From NCBI GenBank assembly GCA_023429375.1, contig JAEYVY010000011.1, positions 141,712 through 205,711 on the forward strand: DNA of 64,000 bases. The letters run 5' to 3'. The position numbers were made by a program, and so were the translations under genes. The notes under the pieces were generated by a model. The model worked only from the letters and a program-made list of their open reading frames with translations. It searched no databases and was not told the DNA's origin. This DNA comes from Bacteroidota bacterium. GTDB lineage: Bacteria > Bacteroidota > Bacteroidia > Bacteroidales > Tannerellaceae. Shown one piece after another: positions 56,312 through 64,000 of the stretch; position 1 is the first letter of the stretch; every line of letters starts with the position of its first letter.

Positions 56312-57934
56312 TTATTCGTATCCCTTGTTTTGTGTCAGATTCTTATTCAATAACACTACATCATGAGGGATTGGGAATACATTGCGATAAGGAGCAGATG
56401 TACGGCCATCAGTTGTAACGATTGTAGTATACTTACCGAAGCGTACCAAGTCTTGACGACGCACACCTTCCCATGAAAGCTCACGAGCACGTTCGTCTAA
56501 CAAGTCATTCAAATTCGCATTTGCCAATTCAGTTGCTCCAACACGACCTCTTACTTCATTAATCAGTTCGTCGGCTGTTTGTCCTTTACGCAATTTTGCT
56601 TCTGCCTTCATTAATAATACATCAGCATAGCGGAACAACACATAGTCAATACTTTGCAATTTACCTGCTTGTTGGCCAGATGGGTCAATTGCATATTTCT
56701 TCCAACGAGCACCAGCCGTTTTTTCTTCTGCTGCACCTGACACATCAATTGCAATTGCATCCGGTTTGTATTCTAGTTCATTATCACCGTCCATTACCGG
56801 TTTTCCGTCAGGTCCTTCAACCTTTCCTGTGTAGAATGAAAGTTCCAAGCGTGGATCGTTCTTGCTCTTGCGGAAGGTAGCCAGCAGATCCTTTGTTGCA
56901 GAAGAACCGTTCCAACCATCAATTGAGAAAGCCTTTCCATGCGCATAATGCACGGTACGAATGATATAATAGAATTGTGCATTATATTTCACCGGGTCCA
57001 TTGGAATGGTGAAGATATTTTCCGGAGAAGTTTCATTACCTACGCTAAAGTTTGCGGTGAATGTTGGAGCCAATTTATAGCCTAAAGCTGTAATAGAATC
57101 AGCATAAGCAATAGCAGCATCCCAGCAAAGAACCTTTTGTCCATTCATTTCGAAGTCTGTGCTTCCGTTTGGCGCACCATTATTATCAGTCCAGTCGTTG
57201 TCTGAATATACTTGAGCATTCAAAGCCAGTTTAGTCAGCAAGAAGTAAGCCACCGGACGGGTCATACGCCCATAATATTCACCTTCCTTCGAACTGTTTG
57301 ATGTACTCAATAATGGAGCAGCTTCTTGCAATTCTTTGCGAACGAAGTCAAACACTTCCTTGCGATCAGCTTGCTTAACGTCAGAAATCTGAATATCCGA
57401 TTTATCTACGATAGGCACACGACCGTACAAATCCATTAGGTAATAGTAATACATGGCACGAACAGCCTGTACTTCAGCCTTATAGATTGGCAGATAGATA
57501 TTATCTGGGTCTTTTTCGATTAACGAACTCAATTTATCAATTGACTGGTTAGCCAAACCGATCACACGATACAGATAATCCCAAGTGCTCTTGAATGGCG
57601 CTTCAGACTTATCCCATTTGTGTTGATACAAACGTTTCCACAATCCACCGTCTTCCCAGTCACCACCACGAATCGGAAGAATTGCTTCATCTGCAGTAAA
57701 TGTCACTATATCATACATACCTCTGTCTGTTCCACCCAGACCGTTGCCACCACCGGTAGCACCGAACTGCGTATACAGATTGGCAACTGTATTCAAATAA
57801 ATCAATTCTGGACTTTTATAAGCCTCTTCTTCGGGCATCTGATCTTTTGGATCTTCTTCAAGGAAGGAATCACAGGCAGAAAAGCCTACTAAGGCAAATG
57901 CCAATAAACCGCTATATAATAATTTCTTCTTCAT
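56312..57934 (-). CDS. susD: SusD starch-binding lipoprotein
   Basis: A 540-residue SusD family lipoprotein (lipobox FSAC, Cys21, followed by DSFLEEDP). It binds helical starch at the cell surface and forms the lid over the SusC pore. TPR-rich helices fold the core: AMYYYYLMDLYGRVPIV, AYFLLTKLALNAQVY and RYADVLLMKAEAKLRKG are typical. Trp-rich GGDWEDGGLWKRLYQHKW near 90-108 lies where SusD of B. thetaiotaomicron has a starch-contact Trp. It follows susC by 13 bases. Confidence 0.95.
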   Translation of the reverse strand: MKKKLLYSGLLAFALVGFSACDSFLEEDPKDQMPEEEAYKSPELIYLNTVANLYTQFGATGGGNGLGGTDRGMYDIVTFTADEAILPIRGGDWEDGGLWKRLYQHKWDKSEAPFKSTWDYLYRVIGLANQSIDKLSSLIEKDPDNIYLPIYKAEVQAVRAMYYYYLMDLYGRVPIVDKSDIQISDVKQADRKEVFDFVRKELQEAAPLLSTSNSSKEGEYYGRMTRPVAYFLLTKLALNAQVYSDNDWTDNNGAPNGSTDFEMNGQKVLCWDAAIAYADSITALGYKLAPTFTANFSVGNETSPENIFTIPMDPVKYNAQFYYIIRTVHYAHGKAFSIDGWNGSSATKDLLATFRKSKNDPRLELSFYTGKVEGPDGKPVMDGDNELEYKPDAIAIDVSGAAEEKTAGARWKKYAIDPSGQQAGKLQSIDYVLFRYADVLLMKAEAKLRKGQTADELINEVRGRVGATELANANLNDLLDERARELSWEGVRRQDLVRFGKYTTIVTTDGRTSAPYRNVFPIPHDVVLLNKNLTQNKGYE

Positions 57935-57947
57935 GTCTTTTTAAGTA

Positions 57948-60900
57948 TTAGAAAGTGATATTCAAACCAAGTGAATAAGTACGTGAGAGCGGATAGAAAC
58001 GTTTGTCGTCAACACCCAAGTCGTTACCGTCTTTTTTATTCACTGAACTATTAATCATAGGAGACAATCCCGAATAGTTTGTAAACGTGTGCAGGTTGTT
58101 GACAGAAGCTGTCAAACGCACATTCTTAATTGCCTTACCCCAGTTTTTCACATCAAATGTATATCCCAATGTGAGGTAGTCGAGATTCAAATAATCACCT
58201 TTTTCCAACCAGTAATCGGTTACCGTGTTGTCCTTAATATTCATTTTCGGAGCATCCGGAAGCACGTTATAGGTAGGGAATGTATTCATATTCATGTATG
58301 TCAGTGACGTACCGTTATAGATCTTATGTCCGAACGCGCCGTTCATCTGCAACTGAACATCGAAACGTTTATATCTGAAGTTGATATTTGAGCCCAGATA
58401 AACTTTAGGCATAGCTTGACCAGCTACGTAGCGGTCGTTGCCGTCGTTGATATCGATTACGCCATTTTTATCCAAGTCTTCAACCTGATATGTATAGCTA
58501 CCCAATCCATCGTTGATTAAACCTCTTGAACGTGGCAAATAGAACACACCTAAAGGCTGACCAACCATTTGATAAGTTACCCCAGTATTACCACCGATAA
58601 AGCCGGCACCGTTGATGCTCACCAAACGCATGTATTCAGAAGTTGACAAATCTTGTCCCATATAAGTTCCGCTCAAAGAACGGATTTCATTCTTTTGGTA
58701 TGAAGAGTTCACACCGATCTTCAGGTCGATATCTTTTGAACGAATCACGTCGAAGTTCAATGCCACTTCTACCCCATCATTACCCATTTCACCTAAGTTT
58801 GCCAATAGTCTGTCATACAAGAATGGAGGAACAGGAACTGCATATTCATAAAGCAATCCTGTCGTACGTGAAACGTAGTAGTCTACCGATCCGCTCAAGC
58901 GATTTTCAAACAGACCGAAGTCAACGCCAACGTCAAACATTTTCTTCTTTTCCCATTGCAGGTCCGGATTTGCATTACGGGCATAGCCATAGGTTACGGT
59001 TTGCTGTCCGTTGACTGTAGTGATACCGGTTGGTTGCATCAACGACAATGAATTGTATGGAGAAATAGCATCTTGGTTACCGGTTAAACCATAACCCACT
59101 CTCAATTTGATATTGGTTATCTGGTCAACGTCTTTAAGGAATCCTTCATTACTAATCACCCAAGCAGCAGAAGCCGATGGGAAGAAGCCCCATTTATTGT
59201 TTTCACCCAGCTTAGATGAAGCATCCGTTCTTAAGTTTACCGTAGCGATATAACGGTCGTCAAACATATAGTTCAGACGAGCCATGAATGAAGCAATATT
59301 GTATGAATTAGAGTATGATGATACATCGCCATACTTTACGTTTGCTCCGGCTTTGAGGTTATTGTAACCAAAGTAGTTCGTTCCGAAACCTCTTGCATTT
59401 GCTTCAAACCCATTGTATTTATAAGTTTGAGCCTCCATCAAGCCAAGCGCATCAAAATGATGTTTGCCCATTTCCTTCTTGTAGGTAAGCGTAATATTAC
59501 CCATCAAGATATCACTATTTTCTTCTTTTTGCATGGCTTTACCTCCGCCTTCGCGAATACCGGCCTTAATATTCTTTGGAATATAAACCGAGTTGTTCTT
59601 ATCGTTGTAGGTATATGAACCAAATGCGCTCAACACCAAATCAGTAGTGAAATTGTAAGAAACCTTACCGTGTACATTAATATAAGCGTTATTCTCTCTA
59701 TCTTGGATAGTGAGACGTCCTAACGGGTTGTCTATTTCGTTGGCATTCGGATCTTCCGGCCATGTACCGTCTGCATTTTGCGCAGTTGGGAAGGTAGGAT
59801 TAAATGATGCTGCAGAATAGAAAGTCTTCTGATGATCGTTTACATAGTTATTTATCTTTTTAGAACCGAAAATACCAAATTCGATCTTCAGCTTGTCGTC
59901 AAACATTTTTTGCGAAGCATCCAATTTTGTAGTATAGTTCTTCATGTCACTACCTCTGATAACACCTTCATTAGCAATCACACCAAGCGATGCACGATAG
60001 TTCGATTGATCATTTCCGGCACCAAAAGAAATACGGTGATTCTGTGTAAAACCTGTGCGTTGCATTTCTTCGATAAAGTTCGAATTAGCCCCTTTATCCA
60101 ATGCGTTAACGTATCCTCCGGCTTCAACAGCAGCACGATATCCGGCAGCATCCAGCATATTGATGTTCTTATAAACGGTTTCAACCCCGAATGTACCATC
60201 ATAGCTTAAGCTTACCGTTCCTGCTTTACCTTTTGTAGTTGTAACCACAATTACCCCACTAGCGCCACGAGAACCGTACTGAGCAGTTTCAGAAGCGTCT
60301 TTAAGAATAGTAAATGTTTCAATATCTTGGGGGGACAACGCATTCAATAATCCAAGGTCACCAAATACACCGTCGATAATTACCAACGGATCGTTACCTC
60401 CCGAAAGCGAGGTAGTACCACGTACACGAATAGAAGGCGAAGCAGCAGGGTCACCGCCTGGCTTGCTGATAACTACACCAGCCACTTTACCTTTAATAGA
60501 TTCCAATGGGTTATTGATAATACCCACGTTCATATCCTCTTTCTTCACACGTTCAACAGCCCCGGAGATTGTACGTTTGCTACCTGTGGCATAACCCACA
60601 ACAACAACTTCTTCCAAAGCTTCCACATCTTCATTCAAGACAATTTGAAAAGAAGATTTGTTCGCTACCGGTATTTCCTGTGTGATATATCCTATGTAAG
60701 AAACAGAAAGTACTGCATTAGCAGAGGTTGTTAACGTAAAGTTTCCGTCAAAATCGGAAACAGTTCCGTTGGTAGTGCCTTTTTCCAGAATACTGGCACC
60801 AATGATTGCCTCTCCATAGGCATCCTTAATATTTCCTGTAATTGTAATATTTCCCGGAGTTTGGGAAAATAGATTGGAATGCATGCTGATTCCCAACATT

Positions 60901-60953
60901 AACAATAGGAATAGTCTAAGCCATCCCTTTTCTTTTACTTTTTTTCCGTTCAT
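57948..60953 (-). CDS. susC: SusC TonB-dependent outer-membrane starch transporter
   Basis: A 1,001-residue SusC, near the 1,008 of the Bacteroides protein. After the signal (SNLFSQ) comes a carboxypeptidase-regulatory-like domain (ITGNIKDAYGEAIIGASI), the SusC-type motif EALEEVVVVGYATG, a plug with IRVRGTTSLSGGNDPLVIIDGV and YGSRGASGVIVVTT, and a 22-strand barrel ending YSLGLNITF. It imports malto-oligosaccharides with energy from TonB. It is first in the operon with a leader of about 90 bases. Confidence 0.96.
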   Translation of the reverse strand: MNGKKVKEKGWLRLFLLLMLGISMHSNLFSQTPGNITITGNIKDAYGEAIIGASILEKGTTNGTVSDFDGNFTLTTSANAVLSVSYIGYITQEIPVANKSSFQIVLNEDVEALEEVVVVGYATGSKRTISGAVERVKKEDMNVGIINNPLESIKGKVAGVVISKPGGDPAASPSIRVRGTTSLSGGNDPLVIIDGVFGDLGLLNALSPQDIETFTILKDASETAQYGSRGASGVIVVTTTKGKAGTVSLSYDGTFGVETVYKNINMLDAAGYRAAVEAGGYVNALDKGANSNFIEEMQRTGFTQNHRISFGAGNDQSNYRASLGVIANEGVIRGSDMKNYTTKLDASQKMFDDKLKIEFGIFGSKKINNYVNDHQKTFYSAASFNPTFPTAQNADGTWPEDPNANEIDNPLGRLTIQDRENNAYINVHGKVSYNFTTDLVLSAFGSYTYNDKNNSVYIPKNIKAGIREGGGKAMQKEENSDILMGNITLTYKKEMGKHHFDALGLMEAQTYKYNGFEANARGFGTNYFGYNNLKAGANVKYGDVSSYSNSYNIASFMARLNYMFDDRYIATVNLRTDASSKLGENNKWGFFPSASAAWVISNEGFLKDVDQITNIKLRVGYGLTGNQDAISPYNSLSLMQPTGITTVNGQQTVTYGYARNANPDLQWEKKKMFDVGVDFGLFENRLSGSVDYYVSRTTGLLYEYAVPVPPFLYDRLLANLGEMGNDGVEVALNFDVIRSKDIDLKIGVNSSYQKNEIRSLSGTYMGQDLSTSEYMRLVSINGAGFIGGNTGVTYQMVGQPLGVFYLPRSRGLINDGLGSYTYQVEDLDKNGVIDINDGNDRYVAGQAMPKVYLGSNINFRYKRFDVQLQMNGAFGHKIYNGTSLTYMNMNTFPTYNVLPDAPKMNIKDNTVTDYWLEKGDYLNLDYLTLGYTFDVKNWGKAIKNVRLTASVNNLHTFTNYSGLSPMINSSVNKKDGNDLGVDDKRFYPLSRTYSLGLNITF

Positions 60954-61050
60954 GGTGTGTGAATATTAAATTTAGGTCTATCTTCGATAACACAAAATCA
61001 GGCGTTTAGATTGGCGTATACCGAATTAATACCGTCTATATTATTGTTAA

Positions 61051-61058
61051 CAAAGATA
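61051..61058 (-). promoter_or_regulatory. -7 promoter element of the sus operon
   Basis: TATCTTTG on the minus strand, 97 bases before the susC ATG. The spacer between this element and the divergent transporter promoter at 61331 is AT-rich and presumably carries the SusR binding site, but I see no clear repeat to name as such. Confidence 0.6.
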
Positions 61059-61330
61059 GATGGCAAAAATCCCAAAGGATTGGGCTAGTAAAACAAAAGA
61101 GTAAACAAAAGCAGAATACAATCAGAGATTACAATACTATATTACAGGCACTTACATAAAAGAAGAGTATTCATAAAAGTAAATACCTAAATGTTAAAAA
61201 GGAGAATATAATTGCTGTTTTTTTACATTTAAGGACTAAAGTCAATATTATTGATACTCCAACCCATTCTTTCTGTCGGATTTTGCCAGCTTATATTTTT
61301 GATATTATCTCAACAACTCCATTTTTTTCT

Positions 61331-61379
61331 TACCTTTGTGCCCCCGAGTGCTTGAATACCTCGTTAAAAACAAGAATAT
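61331..61379 (+). promoter_or_regulatory. Promoter and preQ1-I-like riboswitch
   Basis: TACCTTTG (61331-61338) is the -7 element. Starting about where transcription should begin, CGAG (61345-61348) pairs with CTCG (61360-61363) around an 11-base loop TGCTTGAATAC, followed by the A-rich tail TTAAAAACAAG (61364-61374). CTTG in the loop (61351-61354) can pair with CAAG in the tail (61371-61374) to make the pseudoknot of class I preQ1 aptamers. The ATG follows five bases later, so translation control is likely. The downstream gene is a queuosine-precursor transporter. Confidence 0.72.
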
Positions 61380-62060
61380 ATGCAAACAAAAGTATCCGTA
61401 CCCTTCATGATGTTGGGCATCCTCTTCAACGTATGCCTGCTCACATCCAATCTCTTAGAAACTAAAGTAGTTCAGATTTTCGGTCTCACAACGACCGCCG
61501 GACTTATCGTTTTCCCTATTTCGTATATCATCAACGACTGTATTGCCGAAGTATGGGGTTACAAAAAATCCCGCTTGATTATATGGAGTGGATTTGCGTC
61601 AAACTTTCTTTTGATCGCTTTCGCTCAGATTGCACTATTCTTACCTAATGCCCCTTTTTGGGAAGGAGAAGAGAGTTTTAATTTCATCTTCGGATTGGCT
61701 CCCAGAATTGCCCTAGCCAGTCTGATTGCATTCTTGGCCGGTTCGTTTATCAATGCATATGTGATGAGTAAGATGAAGCTCGCCTCGCAAGGCAAGAACT
61801 TCTCGGCTCGTGCTATCCTGTCTACCTTAGCAGGTGAAAGTATCGACTCCATACTTTTCTTTCCGATTGCCTTCGCAGGTCTCGTCCCTTTCAACGAGCT
61901 TTTGATTATGATTGCCACACAAGCCGTACTCAAATCACTCTACGAAGTCATCATCCTGCCGTTTACGATACGTGTAGTAAAATACATCAAGAAAATAGAG
62001 GGCTGCGATGTTTACGATCAAAACATTTCATACAACCCTCTTAAATTAAAAGACCTATAA
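61380..62060 (+). CDS. yhhQ: Queuosine precursor transporter (YhhQ/VUT family)
   Basis: A 226-residue membrane protein with about six helices and the QPTR family pattern: LTSNLLETKVVQIFG, FPISYIINDCIAEVWGYKKSR, AGSFINAYVMSKMK, ARAILSTLAGESIDSILFFPIAF. It imports queuosine precursors such as preQ0 or preQ1 for the tRNA wobble modification. The start at 61380 lies right after the aptamer. The last codons (SYNPLKLKDL) and the following terminator have been copied to about 63160-63221 by a tandem duplication. Confidence 0.92.
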   Translation: MQTKVSVPFMMLGILFNVCLLTSNLLETKVVQIFGLTTTAGLIVFPISYIINDCIAEVWGYKKSRLIIWSGFASNFLLIAFAQIALFLPNAPFWEGEESFNFIFGLAPRIALASLIAFLAGSFINAYVMSKMKLASQGKNFSARAILSTLAGESIDSILFFPIAFAGLVPFNELLIMIATQAVLKSLYEVIILPFTIRVVKYIKKIEGCDVYDQNISYNPLKLKDL

Positions 62061-62065
62061 AAAAG

Positions 62066-62089
62066 AAAGGCAGCTAAATAGCTGCCTTT
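62066..62089. terminator. Terminator, copy 1
   Basis: AAAGGCAGCTA (62066-62076) pairs with TAGCTGCCTTT (62079-62089); it ends yhhQ on the plus strand and the Ig-like gene on the minus strand. The same sequence recurs at 63198-63221. Confidence 0.88.
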
Positions 62090-62110
62090 ACTTTGCTAAT
62101 TTATAACACT

Positions 62111-62830
62111 TTATAAACTTTCAATTTGTCCATTTAAGTCAAGAGAAGAAGATTTTGTTTTAGTTGAGCCTGGAAAATACGCAACAATGATTTCCGATGA
62201 ATTTGCAGATGGAGCCATACTTACACCTAAATCTCTGTTTTGGTTTATAAATGTAGACTCTCCATCTTCAAATGCCACCATTTGATATCTTTCCAATAGG
62301 AAATCGGTAAAGCTATCTGGTAATGATGGTGTTGGAATTAAAACACCCATAGCAGACAGAGCCTCGTCTTCAAACAAGAACACATAATCGTAGTCTTTGT
62401 AATAATTCCTATATACAAGAGCCGCAGTTTGCTCTTCTGTAGGATTGCTTCCAAAGGTTGATTTTACAGATGCTTTAGACTCTCCAAAATTTATATCATG
62501 TGTTGGTTCTGGATAAATATTGTATAAAGGTTCAACTTTGACAGTTACATGACAACAAGTTACCATATTACTAATATGTAAATTTGCTTCACCAACTCTT
62601 TTAGCCGTTATAAGTCCTGATTCTGATACAGAAGCTACATATTCACTTTCAGAAGTATAAACGACGTCTGTTGCTTTGGTTATAGGATTAATTTGTGCTG
62701 TTTCTTTATAGTGCAAAACATATTGATCCTGATTGACCTTGATACTGTTATCGTCAAAATCATTAAAACCGCAATCCGTAAACAACAATGGGAATGCGGC
62801 TAGGGCTAAGGCTAACGTTTTCGTATTCAT
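62111..62830 (-). CDS. Exported Ig-like (BIG_2) protein, copy 1
   Basis: A 239-residue exported protein. The signal ends LLFTDC; the residue before Cys is Asp, which is unusual for a lipobox, so lipidation is uncertain. Residues 30-98 look like a bacterial Ig-like group 2 domain (YTSESEYVASVSESGLITAKRVGEANLHI). The C-terminal 130 residues (e.g. YPEPTHDINFG, YDYVFLFEDEALSAMGVLIP) are not recognised. The copy at 63241-63903 matches it along almost the whole length after the signal. Function unknown; BIG_2 domains usually serve adhesion or as spacers. Confidence 0.75.
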   Translation of the reverse strand: MNTKTLALALAAFPLLFTDCGFNDFDDNSIKVNQDQYVLHYKETAQINPITKATDVVYTSESEYVASVSESGLITAKRVGEANLHISNMVTCCHVTVKVEPLYNIYPEPTHDINFGESKASVKSTFGSNPTEEQTAALVYRNYYKDYDYVFLFEDEALSAMGVLIPTPSLPDSFTDFLLERYQMVAFEDGESTFINQNRDLGVSMAPSANSSEIIVAYFPGSTKTKSSSLDLNGQIESL

Positions 62831-63240
62831 AATATTAAGTTTTTAAGGTCTGTGCAATGTATGATTTTTTTAAATCACGCAAATCAATAAGCGTATTTTA
62901 ACACTTAAAAAGAGCAATAATTAACAACAGAGTCAATTTTTGTCGTTTTTTAAAACTCCAATCCCATCAAAAGCCTGAATATTTTGTATTTAAAAGTAGC
63001 ATTTTGCAATTCATGATATTTCCCCAGATTGCGCAAAACTGCATAAAATGTGTCGTAGTTAAACTTGTAATCGTGAATTACTCCCCCTCCCTTTTTTAAA
63101 TTAAGCACAACTTGTTATTGCCGGCCTCATCTTATTTGGGACTGCCTCGCTCCTCAAATTCATACAACCATCTTATATTAAGATACTTATAAAAAACAAA
63201 GGCAGCTAAATAGCTGCCTTTTACTATATATATTATCTCA
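62831..63240. other. Duplication spacer with a remnant of the yhhQ end and a second terminator
   Basis: No complete gene. From about 63157 to 63192 it carries a copy of the last codons of yhhQ, reading NSYNHLILRYL followed by the stop TAA, against SYNPLKLKDL in the original. Next comes the terminator AAAGGCAGCTA-AA-TAGCTGCCTTT (63198-63221), identical to copy 1. The left part (62831-63156) is AT-rich without recognised content; another short frame near 63115-63200 reads as hydrophobic residues but is too short to call. Confidence 0.75.
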
Positions 63241-63903
63241 TTATAAGCTTCCAATATGATCGTTTAAATTTGGAGAAGATGACCTTGCTGCAGATTCAAA
63301 TGGGAAATATACGACCATGATTTCAGATGAATCTTTAGAAGGAGCCATGCTTATACCTAAATCTCTATGTTGGTTTAAAAAGGTAGACTCACCGTCTTGA
63401 AATGCTACCAATAGATATCTTTCTAATAAGAAATCCGTAAAGTTATCCGGTAATGATGGAGTAGGAATTAAAACGCCCATGGCTGCCAAATCCTCATCCT
63501 CGAATAAGAATACATAATCGTAGTCTTTGTGATAATCCCTATAAACAAGAGCTGTTTCATGTTCTTCCGTAGGATTGTTTCCAAAAGTTGATTTTACAGA
63601 CTCTTTAGACACTCCAAAATCTATATCATGTATTGGTTCAGGATATATATTGTGTACGGGTTCAACTTTTACTGTTACATGGGTTGTGGTTCCCATATTA
63701 CTAAGATAAATATTTGCTTCGCCGACTCTGCCTGCCGTTATAACTCCCGATTCAGATACAGAAGCTACATATTCACTTTGAGAAGTATAAACAATATTTG
63801 TCGCTTTAGTAATAGAATTTATCTGTGCTGTTTCTTTATAATGCAATATATATTGATCCTGATTTATCTTAATATTGTATGTCTTCAAACTAAAGTTTAC
63901 CAT
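63241..63903 (-). CDS. Ig-like (BIG_2) protein, copy 2, without signal peptide
   Basis: A 220-residue paralogue of the protein at 62111-62830. Alignment starts at residue 9 (IKINQDQYILHYKETAQI against IKVNQDQYVLHYKETAQI) and runs to the end. The first eight residues (MVNFSLKT) replace the signal peptide of copy 1, and no frame immediately upstream supplies one, so this copy would stay in the cytoplasm or is a decayed remnant. The reading frame itself is intact. The gene may be transcribed from an unseen promoter beyond 63903. Confidence 0.65.
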   Translation of the reverse strand: MVNFSLKTYNIKINQDQYILHYKETAQINSITKATNIVYTSQSEYVASVSESGVITAGRVGEANIYLSNMGTTTHVTVKVEPVHNIYPEPIHDIDFGVSKESVKSTFGNNPTEEHETALVYRDYHKDYDYVFLFEDEDLAAMGVLIPTPSLPDNFTDFLLERYLLVAFQDGESTFLNQHRDLGISMAPSKDSSEIMVVYFPFESAARSSSPNLNDHIGSL

Positions 63904-63957
63904 TAGGGCTTAAGTGTTTTGGATTTTTAAACATAGTAAAATTGTTTCATAGTTGTA

Positions 63958-64000
63958 GTTTTTCAAGTCCTCTTTTATTAGTGGGAGGACGTTTAAAAAC
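63958..64000. terminator. Terminator-like inverted repeat at the right edge
   Basis: GTTTTTCAAGTCCTC (63958-63972) pairs with GAGGACGTTTAAAAAC (63985-64000), one bulge. It may end a gene outside the window; what lies to the right is unknown. Confidence 0.5.

Noticed and set aside
63115..63200. Short hydrophobic frame (GLILFGTASLL) as a remnant of another membrane protein
   Set aside because: Too short to assign and overlapping the better supported copy of the yhhQ end in another frame.

Overview
The window is a piece of a Bacteroidota chromosome, almost certainly order Bacteroidales (a gut Parabacteroides or Bacteroides relative; I cannot fix the genus from this sequence alone). The evidence is a complete starch-utilisation (sus) locus, TonB-dependent SusC and SusD proteins, a type IX secretion C-terminal domain, an OmpP1/FadL porin, a GT3-type glycogen synthase, and promoters with the Bacteroidales -7 element TAnnTTTG before most transcription units. 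No rRNA, tRNA, CRISPR array, insertion sequence or prophage was seen.

Layout. 1-8,800: end of a free-methionine sulfoxide reductase, a YigZ-like protein, UvrA, an MltD-like lytic transglycosylase, a secreted protein with a type B T9SS sorting domain, a LysM/periplasmic-binding fusion and a PorT-like barrel. 8,800-13,170: divergent ilvE and metF, a degenerate-protease/TPR protein and a cupin. 13,170-19,650: one apparent operon read leftwards (NigD-like lipoprotein, Yip1-like membrane protein, smpB, gate-domain membrane protein, metH). 19,800-22,400: an ECF sigma factor, an inner-membrane anchored protein ending in an outer-membrane barrel, and a second NigD-like lipoprotein. 22,580-25,670: a likely metal-handling cluster (HMA protein, TonB-dependent receptor, small Cys-rich protein). 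25,700-32,100: GHL10 hydrolase, glycerophosphodiesterase, trxB, lolA-like gene, ftsK.

32,100-36,900: a long AT-rich spacer, an intact cobalamin riboswitch and a three-gene biotin-dependent acyl-CoA carboxylase operon. 37,000-46,700: FadL porin, the glycogen pair (phosphorylase and GT3 synthase), an acyltransferase, an omega-amidase and dnaK. 46,800-61,000: the sus locus. All genes are on the minus strand in transcription order susC, susD, SusE/F-like, susB (GH97), GH13 surface lipoprotein, susA, then susR under its own promoter. 61,300-64,000: a queuosine-precursor transporter preceded by a very short preQ1-I-like aptamer, then a tandem duplication of an Ig-like secreted protein that also copied the transporter's last codons and its terminator.

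How it fits together. Starch is bound and imported at the surface by the Sus proteins, cut by two GH13 enzymes and the GH97 glucosidase, and can be stored and remobilised by the glycogen pair. metF and metH form the folate/B12 branch of methionine synthesis, and a second B12 link appears in the riboswitch-controlled carboxylase that sits in the propionate/methylmalonyl-CoA pathway. The most system-like poorly described unit is the sigma factor / trans-envelope barrel / lipoprotein operon at 19,816-22,393.
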